The notes: generated by a model not told the origin, from the sequence alone. Positions 27,901 to 40,240 are shown, counted from the stretch's first letter. The stretch is DNA of 64,000 bases from Flammula alnicola (GCA_015499995.1 JADNRV010000042.1:248001-312000); one strand, 5' to 3'. Made by a program: numbers and translations.

Positions 27901-28399
27901 CCCAACTCATCAATTCAGATGCACAGGATCCTATTGGACATTGATTCTCGACCAGAGTTGCGGTTGCCGCTATACGCGTACAATTTCCAGTTCAATGGTT
28001 CACTGGCTTGAGCATATAGTAGCAGCTCAGAGTGGTGAATATAAACCCTATGTAGATAAGCAAGCCTTCTTCTTGAGTCGGGAGCGAGCTGGAACGTTGG
28101 ATACTGGTCGATTTTTATTGAATAACTAAATTGATGAACGAAGCTGAGACTGCACAAAAAATGGCGACCCAATATTCAATTTCGAGTCAGAACTCTATCC
28201 CCTCGTGTATCACATGCCATAGAATGAGATGACTCTCGTCGAACACGTAAACAATTCGCAAATGATTTCTGACAGAGTGAACAATACAGGCGTCTAGAGG
28301 ATATGCTTCTGTCAAGTAACCGCCTCTCCCTATCTACGACAGCTACAGTAAGACTGATCTATACGTATCCGGTACAAAGGCGCCGCCGAACGCCCACAT

Positions 28400-29260
28400 A
28401 CGGCTGGCTGCAGCCAACTAGCAGGCAAAATGATACCACTCGTTCTTTGTCCCTGGCCTTGTGTATCGTGGACTTGAAGCATTGCATGGAGTTGAGCTGA
28501 ATTCACATTCCGTTACATGGGATCGTGCCTAACCATTTAAACGGTGTCTCTCGGCAGTCAATCTGTCCCGTTTTCTGCGTCCGCGAACTCATCAAGCTTT
28601 TGGATGGAGACGGGCGCGATGGAACGGCAGCGATGAGGTGAACTGTAGTGGAACTTACAGTGTGGCTGGCGACGTGCATAATCATCCTTTGATCATATCG
28701 CTCGCTCGCCCTTGCTCTTGACCGTCTGGCGAAGGTGAGTCCCTTGACCGCTTCTTCGGATTCATCTCTGTCTTTCCTCCTTTTTGGTCAATGTTGTCGC
28801 AGGTGGCGGTTGACCTGCCACTTCCGACTTCGGAGCCCCATGAATCAAGTCAGTTCCCCTTGCTTAAGAAGGGATTGTTGACAGAACTTTGGCCCGTAGT
28901 TGTTTGCGGCATTTCATGCTGAACAACGTTATCGTTGGGGCTGGTGATTTTATCCAGTCCAATGTACGGGTCAAATTTCAGTGTTTGACATAAAGACTCT
29001 TCTTTGGAGAAGAGGTTGTTTTGTTTTCTGTGCTTGCTGGGACATGCACTGCGTCTGTGGCCTTGCTGTGTCCCAGTCTGTTGGGGCCGCGGCGACGCTC
29101 TTTTGTAGTGGGTAAGGGATGGGCTCAGAATGAGATCGCATGATGCCTAATGCTCGCCAATGTCGGAGCATTTCTTTGACCATAGACGCGGTCGGGACGG
29201 GTAGGATCGACAAGGTCGTCATTGGAAATGACTGTGTTACCCACTACACCGGGTGTCTCG
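28400..29260 (-). pseudogene. Decayed copy of the 3' part of the exon-repeat gene
   Basis: This stretch resembles 30.6-31.46 kb in the same orientation, for example around the word GGCTGGCTGCAGCCAACTA at its left end and a shared block ending near 29150. No long frame survives. It appears to be a partial duplicate of the gene region at 30.6-32.76 kb. Confidence 0.5.
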
Positions 29261-29269
29261 GCGCTTTGT

Positions 29270-30450
29270 ATGTAATGCTCGCGCTATGAAGGAGACGGAA
29301 ATGTGAAATATGCAATGGAAAAGCTTGTGTTATTTTTGTACGCGCGAAATCTTCAACGACATATTGAGACTGAATAAATAACACGCTATTTTCCAAGGTT
29401 GGGGGGAAAGGCTCTGGCTCGGTGAAAGCGTCTGGGTCCTCGTGATCGAGTGCGTGTTCAAAAACGTGTCTCGCGAAACGATAAGCGGATAAACGCGATC
29501 GGACCGAGCTGGAGCCTCTGAGCTGTGGGAGTCCCAAACGAGACAACACCAAACACGCCGGGCACACTGGCGACACTAAAAAGAGAAAAAGAAAGAAAAT
29601 GGGAGATGGGTGGCTTGCAAAGCACCTGCTCAATTCTGCACCTGCTCACTTCGTTCGCGGCGTCTTGAGCCTCCATCCAGCCCCAAGTTCCAGTTGGCAT
29701 CTATAACATACATGTCAAGCACACGTGTTCTTGAACTGGAGACAGAGATAATGCCTTACTTGGGTCGTTGTTCAACTCTACTTCGTGAGTCTTAAATGCG
29801 TTGTAACCCTTTACTGTCTTCCTACAATGACGTGGTGGCTCGAGTAAATTGTAAAGTTGTTGCGCATCAAAATTTGTTGTGCATTTCCTAGTGTTGATCA
29901 GAGATATGGAAAAAAAGGAAATCTCCGAAGGTCATTCAGCGAGGCACACAAGTACACTTCGTGGGGGATTAATGGTGAACGTGGCTTGAGGAAGGGTAGG
30001 AGGCGGGCTGATCAAATGTCAGAGGGGCGCAGCACTTAGTGGCCAAATGACGGTGACTTTAAAAACTTCTTGAGTCTATTTCCATTCCTTGGCAAGCTTC
30101 TTTTTGGATCGCCTTGGTACAGCGATGGAAAACGCAACTTGTGTCTTCTTTTTACTCCAGTCGGTCCATCCCTTTGCTGGATAAATTAAATAAGAAAACA
30201 AGCTAGCTATCGAGTTGGTGCAACACGGCATAAATTCCATATTTTTTTTTTTCATTGTACACGCCAGTGGAGAACAATGTTCAATGACGAGCGTGAGGGT
30301 GTTGCTAAAGCTGATCTAAAAGCGGTCGTTGTTCCCACGGTTTGACATGCTCATCCGTCACGAAATTTTTTCCATCCTGAGGACAGACACCGTTCATTTG
30401 CCCATGCCTCATCGATAACCATTATAAATATCGCTATCGGAATCCATCTC
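29270..30450. other. Gene-free stretch
   Basis: No supported gene. One minus-strand frame (29244-29633) has a hydrophobic start but no credible continuation. Confidence 0.35.
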
Positions 30451-30688
30451 GGCTACTACTCTCTTTCTTGCACGGCCGATAAGTTATCTGGTCTATCTAC
30501 TGAACCCATATCCCTGTACAAGCCACGACGATGAAGAATCAGGGGCGAATCAACCAAACGTGTATGACATCGGAGGTGAGTAAATACTAAAATCCATCCT
30601 CGAGGGCACACGGCTAGCTGCAGCCAACTACGAATAATGTCGCCATTCGTTCTTTTTCCCTGGCCTTGCCTATCGTCAGCTTGAGGCG

Positions 30689-31096
30689 TTACACGAGAAC
30701 ACGTAGAACTGACTTTCCGTTGCAGTTTAGGATCATGCCTGACCACTTAACTGGTTTGTGTGGGGAGTTGACCGGTGCCATTTCGTGGATACGCGGACGA
30801 CGGGCATTATTCGAAGCGATGGCGGTGCCGTTTGAGGGATCCGACCAACGCGTTTGGGATCTCGACGAGCCTTTGGACTGCGATGGGGCAGGCGGCGACG
30901 ACGATGACCCTGCCAAGTTGGATTGCGGTGCGAGTGACAGCGTGGCTGCCGGGGTTCGTAATCCTCGTTTGAGCTTCTTCCTCGCCTGCTCTTCTTGACC
31001 GTCTGGAGAAGGCGAGTCCCTTGACCTCTTCTTCTTATTTCCCTCCCTTCCCTCTCTCTCGGTTGACGCGGTCGGAGGTGGCGGTGGAGATACCAC
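30689..31096 (-). CDS. Basic nuclear-type protein segment, perhaps 3' exons
   Basis: An open minus-strand frame reads a proline run (VSPPPPPTAS), a basic stretch KKKRSRDSPSPDG and then ARKKLKRGLRTP, which together look like a bipartite nuclear localisation signal, followed by a Ser/Pro-rich region. An AG acceptor lies just upstream. It may form the last exons of the gene ending near 31204, or a separate gene. No domain is recognised. The region is repeated in decayed form at 28.4-29.3 kb. Confidence 0.35.
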   Translation of the reverse strand: MVSPPPPPTASTEREGREGNKKKRSRDSPSPDGQEEQARKKLKRGLRTPAATLSLAPQSNLAGSSSSPPAPSQSKGSSRSQTRWSDPSNGTAIASNNARRPRIHEMAPVNSPHKPVKWSGMILNCNGKSVLRVLV

Positions 31097-31203
31097 CTCC
31101 GACTTCGGAGCCCTATGAAACCTGTCAGATCAGCCCGCTTAAGAGGGGGTCGTCGCAAAATACCTTTGGCTCATTGTTGTTCGTGGCGTATAATGCTCGA
31201 CAA

Positions 31204-32757
31204 CTATAGCGTTGGAGCTGGTGATTTTATCCGGCTCAGTGTATGGGACAAATCTAAAATTTTTGCGTATGATCTCCTCTTTGAAGAGGAGATCGTCATG
31301 TTTCCTTCGATGGCTGGTACTTGTGTTGCGTTTGCGATCTGGTTGGGTCTTATTTTCCCTTGCCCGGCCTGCGCGATTTTCGGGTCGTGGCGACAGTCTT
31401 CTGCAGTGGTTAGCGGGATGAGCTCGGAATGTGCCTGAGGCATACCTAATGCCCGTCAACCTTCGCTCATCGATGCCAGTTGGGGCACACTGGATTGCTC
31501 CGGCTATCAGGTTGCAGTGTGATCAATGGAGTGCAGCCGGGATAATGGTTCCAAAGCTCTTACCGAAGGTCATTGCGGGAAATGAGCCCGCGTTCTTCGT
31601 CGCATTGGGAAACTCGGCGTCAAGTATTGCCAACCTCGGCTTGGAGCTGGCGCCCGTAAAGCAATAACGTTCTTGACGTTGTAATGGTGGATATGCCATG
31701 CTCTCGTATGCTGGCTGTTCTTGTGGAATCTGGGTGTTCTCAAGTGAAAGGCCGAGAGCCTCTTCGGCCCCTTGCACAGGCTGCTTGAGATGTTCGATCT
31801 TGCCACTATTGTCGATAGCGAGAGGGTAAGAAGCGCTGACGGCCACGTATAGACATACCACGCACTAATCACTGAAGAGGTCATCTAGGGGCCCGCATTC
31901 GATGGGGGGAGTATATTGGTTGTAGAGATCCGGGAATGCCAGATTAAAGGGCACTGTGTAGCGACGGTAAGTGATCGCGGTCTACCCTTATAGTGGAAGT
32001 CTCTTACTCTGCTCTAAAGGTTGTTCGATCCGTCCATCGGAGGGCGTGATATCAAACAGATCGCTCAAATCGTCCAAGGGTGGGGGGTCAAGTTGGGGGT
32101 CAGGAGGTGGCGTCCAAAGGCCGTAGGCTGGGGAAGTTGCATCGAATGGAATATCTGTGACGATTCAGACTCTAAGTGACGGCAGCAACTCAACAAGGTA
32201 AAAGTCTCTTACCTTGCTCAACGTAGTCGTTATAAAGGAAGCGGTTCGGATCAGTGTCGAGTACAGGTAGTGCCGCGACCGCGTGTATATCGTCAGTGTC
32301 CAGTTCGCCGACCTCCAACGGTGGCGTTACAAGACCGTAGGTCGAGCTAACTGTGGCATCTTTGATGAATGTTAATGAGAGTTTCCTAATCGTTACAATC
32401 AAAGGCCCTTACTCTGCTCTAAAGGTTGTTCGATGGCTTCATTGTAGGGCTCGACCTCAAACTTGTCGCCACGATCGCCCATGGGAACGGAACAGGTGTT
32501 GAAGAAAGACTCCCCTGGCGTCGTGCCTGGCTCGTTGTCGTGCAGTTCACCCAGGTCGAACGGTGGTGGGGTCACAGGGCCATACGCAAACAATGACCAA
32601 TCTACTGAGAGGTCTGCGAAGACTGTTAGTGAGAGTTCGCTTCTACTGGCTCTGGCACACTCTCACCGTACAGCTGGTGTTGGTCGGGAATTGGGTCACA
32701 GGTGACAATGTCCGCGAGTCCACCAAAGTATTGAGACTGAATGTTATGGAAATCCAT
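31204..32757 (-). CDS. Lineage-specific protein built from repeated exons
   Basis: Not a family I recognise. ATG at 32757. Exons 32667-32757, 32413-32613, 32213-32359, 32008-32154 and 31873-31953 join with short GT-AG introns, all in phase 1. Exons 2-5 repeat one theme: an aromatic residue before TPP, then acidic Leu-rich words (AYGPVTPPPFDLGEL, TYGLVTPPLEVGELD, AYGLWTPPPDPQLD, QYTPPIECGPLDDL). Exons 2 and 4 end with EQPLEQ; exons 3 and 4 are both exactly 147 bp. Further frames at about 31600-31850 and 31204-31443 probably supply the C-terminal part, but two frames are open in the first of these and I cannot choose. The protein is acidic and probably disordered; an adaptor or transcriptional activator role would be a guess. 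Confidence 0.5.
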
Positions 32758-33169
32758 AGGTTCGCGGCGGGGAATGATAAACACGGAGGATGGGTTTTCG
32801 AAGAGTGATGTGGAAGGAGAAAGGGGGCGAGATACGGGGCGTTTTATAATGGAGTGAACTCGTGTTCTCGCTCGGATTTGGGTCACCCGGACGAAGCCAT
32901 TTATTACTGCCGTGCCACTCAGCGACTTGATCTGTGTGGGTGACATGCACGACGCGCTCTTAATTCCAGTGCATTTCCGCTACACTAGCATAGGTTTCTA
33001 TGACAGATCGATAGAATAATCAATGCAAAACGTGTTTTTGACTCTGAAATATTCATCAAAAGCGGCGGTACTGTGAGGAGAGAATTCTGAAGGTCCCAAA
33101 TGGATCAAGTCTAAATCTCACAACCCTGGATATAATATCGGAATCCGTACGCGTCATGCCGTAAGGAGA

Positions 33170-33487
33170 AAGTCCGCGTCGTAAAAACGTGGGGCCGCGT
33201 AGATCTATCATTATTGTTATCACAGCATCAGAAAGTCAACATCACAACCAATCCGCACCACGTTGCTTGCACGCCGCAGAAAAAAAATTTGTTCCTCACT
33301 CAAAAGATATGACATCAGTCTCCTGGTGTTCTGTCCGAACTTTCCTCTTCTCGAGGTTGAGAAGAATTCTTCCAACGCCCAACTGCCCGCCGCACTGAAC
33401 GAGGAGTTTTAGCACTACGGGCGCTTATGCTCGGGCGGGGCGATCTGCATTTTATACACCGCCCTCTGTGAGTCCCATCAGATCATC
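33170..33487. repeat. Dispersed repeat, copy 1
   Basis: Resembles 45.53-45.86 kb in reverse orientation, with the shared word GTCAACATCACAACCAATCC and an end near CACTACGGGCGCTTATGCTC. In neither copy is there a clean gene. It ends exactly where the foldback element at 33490 begins. Confidence 0.6.
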
Positions 33488-33489
33488 CA

Positions 33490-33936
33490 CACGGCGGACA
33501 TTCAACTGTCAAGTCGGCCGACCGGTTGTCCTGTTAAGTCATACAGAGGTTACCGGCAAGTCATAACCTGTCATGACACAGGTTGACTTGCCGGTCACAG
33601 TGGCCGATGTCACGCTCTTTCTTTTTTTAAAATGTTCTCGCCTCATACTTATGTTTGTTAGTTGCTAACGTTAGATTAAAGCGAATTCAAATACGTAGTG
33701 GCGAAGACAATACGTAGATTGATAGTGAGGGAATGAATTCGAATAAACACGGCACATGAGTACTATTAAATACGCAGAATATGAGGCGAGAACATTAAAA
33801 AAAAGAAAGAGCGTGACATCGGCCAGTGTGACCGGCAAGTCAACCTGTGTCATGACAGGTTATGACTTGCCGGTAACCTCTGTATGACTTAACAGGACAA
33901 CCGGTCGGCCGACTTGACAGTTGAATGTCCGCCGTG
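33490..33936. mobile_element. Young foldback element with ~150-bp arms
   Basis: Two arms of about 150 bp (33490-33645 and 33781-33936) are reverse complements with only one or two mismatches, around a 135-bp AT-rich centre without a gene. The outer ends read CACGGCGGACATTC. The trinucleotide CCA flanks both ends (33487-33489 and 33937-33939) and may be a 3-bp target duplication. Inside each arm a second nested palindrome pairs ACCGGCAAGTCA with TGACTTGCCGGT. The near-identity of the arms means recent insertion or recent arm conversion. Confidence 0.8.
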
Positions 33937-34304
33937 CCACGTTTGTATTCTATATGAGCTTCTCCTCAATTGGCTCGACGTGACTCGAAACGACAGGAAC
34001 GAGCGGCATGGTTGTGGTGCGATGAAGATGTCACATGCAAAGGGGCGAGGGTTCGAGGACTCAAAAAAGGCGGCTTGTCCTTTATGGGTTTGTCGTGCAT
34101 GCCTCAGTACGTAACTTTATTAACGCTGAAGTCCTGTGCTGACGGCGGTCTCCTCGCACTGCTATGTAACCCACCAGTGGCGCAGGGTATGACATTGCGG
34201 CATCGTGACATTGGGCCAGGAGTTGCCGATGCCACGGCCAACCCCGGTGCGATTAAGTTGATCTAATCTAATCTAATTTGCCAAATTTGTCACCAATCCC
34301 TTAT

Positions 34305-34840
34305 TCTAGGCTGTATTTCTGCATAAATCGCCTCCGAATCCATACCAGAAACTAGCAGTACCTGTCGAGAGAAAACTTCACCCAGTCTTGACCCTGTCAG
34401 GCTTGGTCCAGCCCGTGCAAGTTTTTCTGCCAGAACTTTGACGTGATCGCTAACGCTCGTCTTCGCGTAGTCTGTGTCTCGATAGGTTCATTCCTTCAGC
34501 CAATCAAACAAAAGGAGCTTCGTTCTAGCGTTTATTCATAGACACTACAGAAAATATAAAATCCACTTGCTGATAAGTATATATCTGGCCTCGCGGTCCA
34601 ACTTTCGCTTAGCAGCAAGTCTCGACGGAGTCGGTTCCATCGAACAGAACTCTAACCAAATTCGCTTCTTCCTTTTCCTTTATCCTCACCGCCATCGCGT
34701 GCCTCCTCCGTAACCTCGACCGTGCGGCCTCAAACCCATTTCCTAAGCCACATCCGTCGTTGATCACTCCCCGAGCGAAATTGCCCACCCGTACACATTC
34801 CCAGGTACCCGCTCTCCTTCAGACGATACTCCATTGATAA
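34305..34840 (+). pseudogene. Copy of small secreted-protein gene, 5' part, start lost
   Basis: A direct copy of 39707-40240: promoter, TATA region and first exon of the gene at 40051. The position of the start ATG has mutated (the copy reads AACTCTAACC), several gaps break the frame, and homology stops within the first exon. It is therefore a pseudogene. With the copy at 39.7 kb it brackets the metacaspase and truncated ferroportin. Confidence 0.75.
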
Positions 34841-35187
34841 TTTACCCGAATAATCGTCTGACCAGTAAAACTTCCTGTCGAACAGACCAGTCCTGAGCCA
34901 GTGACCTGACCAGCTTCCAGTATCACGCAGTCACAGTCCATGGAAAATGGAAAGAAAATGGCAAGAAAATGATAGATAAATATGTCCTATGAAAGATATA
35001 AGACGGAGGAGACCCAGATACAAATTTTAGGCACGCAGTGACTGGCAGAATTGCTTTATACACTTTTAAATGACTATGGCTATTCTGTTCGAAGAAAATG
35101 TTAAGCGGCTCAAGCCCGGGCAGTTGGGTCACTACCATTCTCACTGAACTTGAAGACCATGAAATAATAAGAGGTAGACAAACGATA

Positions 35188-35877
35188 TCAATCCAGAGCA
35201 AGTCCAACTCTAATCCACCGAGTGCAATAGCCGCGATGACGATGACTGTTGTAACATTTCCGACGGTGCTCGTCAGTAGACCTGTACTTAAATAGCGGTG
35301 CTAAAAGTTTACATCCCAAGTCGATTCTCCTCATCCAGAGATTAAGGCGGGTCAGACGAGCATCCGAGTTGCTGGCGATGGCGGTGACCCAGTCCCTCTC
35401 GATTGCCACTGACATGGCTATATCAGACAACTTCATGACGCAGCCCGCCAGCACGATCATTGTGAAAAAAATCCATACAAGAGCATGTCTCCCTTGTGAG
35501 ATATCCTGCCCTGCCAATTTCGATTCGTGGGGATACTTGATGAGGAGAAGGAGTAGGAATGCGTAGAGGCTTGCGACAGAGAGCTTGGCAACGAGGACGT
35601 TGACACGTATGACTTTGAGTCTCGAGGGATTATCGACTAGAGGCCCTGCATTACCGACAAATAATACGCCTGCCAGAGTGCTGGAAAATCCGCATAAGGC
35701 TGAGGGGAGGGGGGTAGTTGGAAAAAGGTCGATGAGGAAGACATGGCTCGCGAATTCGGCTGTCCTCTGGGTCCATGTGACCAAGAAATGCTGCGCTGCG
35801 AGAGAGAATAGAGCTACAAGATCGATATGTTCATCTTCACTAGCAATATTCGGATTGAGGCTCGCCATGGATGGCAT
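35188..35877 (-). pseudogene. Truncated ferroportin copy
   Basis: The first 195 or so codons are highly similar to the intact ferroportin at 18428 (start MPSMASLNPNIASEDEH). After LLAPLF the frame shifts, so the ORF ends in unrelated residues, although DNA homology continues to about 35190 (codon ~235). Beyond that point the sequence is unrelated; half of the transporter is missing. It starts 274 bp after the stop of the intact metacaspase, in the same order and orientation as the pair at 17.4-20.1 kb. Confidence 0.9.
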
Positions 35878-36150
35878 TCACTGACTCTGTGACGGAGAAA
35901 CCAGGAAGGGTTCTACGGGCAGCCAAAAGCGATTCCCCGTGGTAGAACGTTCTAGAATGATCTGATCTAATCTACAAGTTCCAATTCAGAGAAGATAAGC
36001 TCACCTAGCAGCCTATTCGTAAATTTACGATAGCAAGAAAGCATCCTACAAAAACATAACTAATGTACACCATTCGATTATTATCAGTGCAACCATACAC
36101 GTCCCTCACCAACACAGCACCCTTCGCCTGACGTCCGTTAACTACTGGTA

Positions 36151-39100
36151 TCAAAGCGTGAATTGTCGAGTCAGATCCTACGAATAAATCGTAACCATTA
36201 GCAAACATTCAAAGACCAAGTCGAGACGAAAGGAAGTTAGGAGAAAGTTGAGGGACGCCAGAGAATGTGAAGAAGAGAGAAAGTGACAAAATACGTACGA
36301 CGGGATGTGTTCCAGAAATCTGCGCCTTCTGTCCGTACTTGGGTATCAAGATATCTCTAAAAGCCACGACAAAGACCAATCGCGCGTAAGTTAGCCTTCA
36401 TTCACTCTCCGTATTTCTCTTATAAAAAAGATGTTTCGGTCCCTCGAGAGCCGAGATCGGCATGATTGCACAAGAGAAAAACGTACCGCAAGTGTTTCAA
36501 AATCTCTTCATACGTCTGATGGGTATTCTGTTCTGTCAATCGCGGAAGGGATATCAGATATCAAAGGAACCCAATTTTTTTTTTCTCAAGGACTCACCTA
36601 TTGTCTGAATGAAAGCCTATAAATCCCAGAAAAAAGCTTTAGTAAAGCGCGAAATAACAAGCCAAAAAAGAAGGAACTCACATAACTCATCGCACCAACA
36701 GCGACATTCCCTTCACGCGTATCCGCGCTTGTCTCGTCGTCTTTACACGCCGCGAAGCAGATCTGCGTGAGAATCGCCGTTCATCAGTCTTTCGACAGCC
36801 TTTCTCCATTGTCGCCGTTTTCCATTCGCCATCAACTTCGACAAACGTCCAACCAACGATCGCAGCGCAGGTGACGACAACAAGAAAACCACTCACGACA
36901 TCCGCACTGGGTGCAACGCCCCTCCTCTGAGTGCGCTTACTGATATGCCCCAAGCCTCGCAGACGTCCATGCGCAGAGTGCAGGTACGGTAGGTCTATGG
37001 GAGTGTTCGTTCAGCATTCTCATTGGTCTTTGGGTTGGGATGAGTAGGCTCACCTAAAACCGTCCCAGAGTGACATGACTAGAAAGTATGAACCAAAATT
37101 AGATACAGAACGTCCAAAAAAATGGGTGTTGAGCTGTGCGCAGCTCCATGCTTGACGTGGCAAGGGAGGGGAAGGCAAAGTAACCAAGTACCTACATCAA
37201 ATATAGCCTGAACGATTAGAGCCAGAGACATTATTAGACATACACGCCTTCCACGCCAAGAATAGGAAACGGGAAACGCACAGTTAACCTGACACCAGGC
37301 GCGAGCGTATCAACGAGCGCTTCATGGAGCTCCTACATAAATAGTATAGTTAATTTGTCAGCATTCAACGATAAAAACAAACAGGACTTACGTCGTCAAT
37401 AATATCTGAATCCGCCTCACCCCTTTGATCATAATCCACAGGAAATATAACCTCGTCCATCCCATCCGCCTCTTTACCCGATGCGTCGGGTGATTGACCC
37501 CCGTGTCCCGAATCTGCGTTATTGACATTCAGCGTCAGCAATTTGGGTTCGTTTGTTGAGAGGAGATGTGCAATATGAATATAGGAATAGTGGATAGGGA
37601 TAGGATCAAGATATGAATGTGGAAAAAATCAAAAAAAAAGGGAACAAAGGAAGGACGTACAATGAAAAAACAGGGAATCATGCATCTTCGCCCCCTTGAC
37701 GAGCCACGCCATCGCATTGAACATCTCCTTCCTTGTCGGGCGCACCTGCGTGCTCCCGTGCTCTTCGTCCGTGATGAGTAGGATGTCAGAGGACTGGAAT
37801 CCGTAGGTCTCTGAGTGCAGCACGCAGGTGTCCGGATAAAATTAAATATGGGTAGGTTATGTGACAGATGACAGACAGCGGGAAGAAATGAGATGGAAGA
37901 TGGAGAGAGTGAAAGAGATGGTATACACACTCATGAGAAAATCCCGCATATTTCGCGCATCGTTCGCGCATCCCTTCAGCTCATCCTTTTGTCCCACGTA
38001 GTTGATCCCGATCTAGATTGCTGGGTGGGTGAGTATCTATTCGATTGAGACGATGGAGGAGGCAGGAAATACAAGAAATAGGTCAGAAGAACGCGAGAAG
38101 GAGGCTGTGAGGGGGCGGCGACACCTTCACCGTACTCAGACGTCGACGCAGACAGCGATACTAAAAGAAGAATGAAGGACGGAATGGAAGACGGAGAATG
38201 AAAGATCCGGACACAAGGTACAGAACAAACATAGAATCAATTAAAGATAGCACAAAATCAACACTCACACACACCGCCTTCCTCCTCCCCGTACATTTGG
38301 AGTAGCAGAAATCCGGCGCAGGGGGGAGGACCTTGAGGTACCGACCGATCTCGTCCAGGTACCCTTTACGCTCTGCGTATTGCAGTAAAGCCTTCGTGGC
38401 CGGTGGGAGGTGGAGTCCCTGGAGGAACTGCGACTGAAACTGTTGTGGTTGTTGTGAGGCGTGCTGGTGGTCCGCTTGAGATGGAGGTGCACCGTGGGTG
38501 CCGCCACCGTTCTGACCGGAATGAGAATGTTGGTGCGGGTTTGAGTGTGGATCGTAGGATTCTGCATCTTCGTCGTCATCGTCGTCATCGACCTGGGGTT
38601 GCTGTGAAGCGTGCTGGTGTACCGCTTGAGATGGAGGTGCACCGTGGGGGGCGCCACCATTCGGACGGGAGCGAGGATGTCGATGCGGGGTTGAGTGTGG
38701 ATCGTAGGATTCTGCATCTTCGTTGTCATCGTCGTCGTCGAACTGGGGTCGGGAGTACTGGGGGTGCTGTGAGGGGTGCTGATTAACCGCTTGGGGTGGA
38801 GGGGCACCGTGAGTAGCGCCGCTTGGGCGGGAGCGAGAGTGCGGGTGGTCGTAGGAGGACCGCACGCGGTCATCGTCATCGCGCCGCCGTGGAGAGTCAT
38901 AGCCATAGTCCTGAGAGCGAGAACCATGCCCGTGCCTGTGGGTATATCTATTCGAATACTCATCAGAGCGCCGCCGCCGCGAGCGGTCAGCGTACGAGTC
39001 CTGATCCGAGTCCTCATAGCGTCGGGTATCATAATGCCTCCCCTGATGAGGCGCACTGTATTGTGAGGGTATGTAGGGCCGTGAGTCTTCGTACTCCGAG

Positions 39101-39379
39101 TCAGTGTACACCCCTCGGTTATGGGGGTTGGAGTGCCGACGTGGGCGATCGCCGTAGTCGCGGCTGCGGGGAGAGTCTATGGGTGATTCCGAGCTGTGGT
39201 AGTTCGAGCGGTAAGATCCGTCCTGGGAAGGTACGGGGGTATCGTATATCGGGGTGACCATCACCGCGCGTGGCGGCGGATAGAACCTGCATCGTCAAGC
39301 GAACAAGCAGCCCAGGTGATTAGCTACGATCTACTTGTGAGTTGAGCGCCGACGGAAACTGACTGGGGTAGGGGGTCAT
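36151..39379 (-). CDS. Type I metacaspase with long low-complexity prodomain
   Basis: A caspase-like cysteine protease, normally Arg/Lys-specific and cytosolic, linked to cell death and protein quality control. Fourteen exons: 39354-39379, 38269-39286, 37931-38012, 37661-37810, 37392-37513, 37282-37332, 37196-37207, 37054-37078, 36897-36994, 36682-36762, 36598-36616, 36487-36532, 36299-36356 and 36151-36177. They join in frame to 604 residues. The p20 domain begins at KCTGRRKAVCIGINY. Catalytic His429 is in YSGHGGQ and Cys489 in DSCHSG, with Asp487 from a 12-bp exon. The tail ends THPVDLTRQFTL. The N-terminal ~335 residues are rich in Pro, His, Arg, Ser and Tyr and contain repeats with poly-Asp runs, longer than a usual prodomain. 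Intron 2 (256 bp) is unusually long. Two broken copies lie elsewhere in the window. Confidence 0.9.
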
Positions 39380-39706
39380 TTGGCTTCCTGTTGTATGGGC
39401 TACGGTCAGTCAGTTGGAATTCAGAGGTAGTGAACGTACACTAAAAGCTTGTGACGAGAGAGGTCCAGATTTATGACCTGATTATGGGACATGGTGGTGG
39501 TTGAGAGCAAAGAGCTTTCGACAGGCTTTGCGGTATTGAACGGCGGACCGTGGGCAAGCCGAGTAAATGCCGTCAGTAACAGGACCAAATAGATGACGTG
39601 GTTTCTTTCGGCGCTTCTTGCAACTCTGCTCCCCACACCAAATTGGCAACTTGAATGGATCCGCTTCCATGTTCCTGGTCTCAACGCGCTTTTCCATTAT
39701 CGAATT

Positions 39707-40240
39707 ATCCTAGGCTTTATTGCTGCGTAAATCGCCTCCCAATCCATGCCAGAAACTAGCAGTCCCTCTCGAGAGAAAACTGCACCCAGTCTTGACCCAG
39801 TCAGGCTTGATTCAGTCCATGCAAGTTGTTCTGCCAGAACTTTGACGCGATCGCTAACGCTTATCTTAGCTTCTGGGTACATACTCTGTGTCTCGCTAGG
39901 TTCATTCTTTCAGTCAATCAAACAAAAGCAGCTCCGCTCTACTAACCGTTAAGCGTTGATTCACAGACACTACAGGAAATATAAAAGCCACTTTCTAATA
40001 GTTATATATCTGTCCAGCAGGTCTCCAAGGAGTCAGATATATCGAACAGGATGACTAAATTCGCTCTTTCCTCGTCCTTTATCTTCGCTGCCATCCCGTG
40101 CCTCCTCCTTACCCTCGACGGTGCGGCCTCAAACCCACTTCCTCAAGCCACACTTGTCGTTAATCGCTCACCGAGTGAAATTGCACATTCGTACACATTC
40201 CCAGCTACCCGTTCTCCTTCAGACGATACTCCATTGAAGA
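39707..40240. repeat. Direct repeat, copy 2 (5' end of secreted-protein gene)
   Basis: The intact version of the 535-bp block also found at 34305-34840. It covers the promoter and first exon of the gene at 40051. Confidence 0.75.
39980..39985 (+). promoter_or_regulatory. TATA box of secreted-protein gene
   Basis: TATAAA lies 66 bp upstream of the ATG at 40051. The box is kept in the copy at 34.55 kb. Confidence 0.5.

Noticed and set aside
35585..35884. Plus-strand frame over the ferroportin copy
   Set aside because: Antisense shadow of the truncated ferroportin.
38265..39066. Long frames on both strands over the metacaspase prodomain
   Set aside because: Low-complexity repeats keep several frames open; only the frame leading into the protease domain fits splice phases and family sequence.
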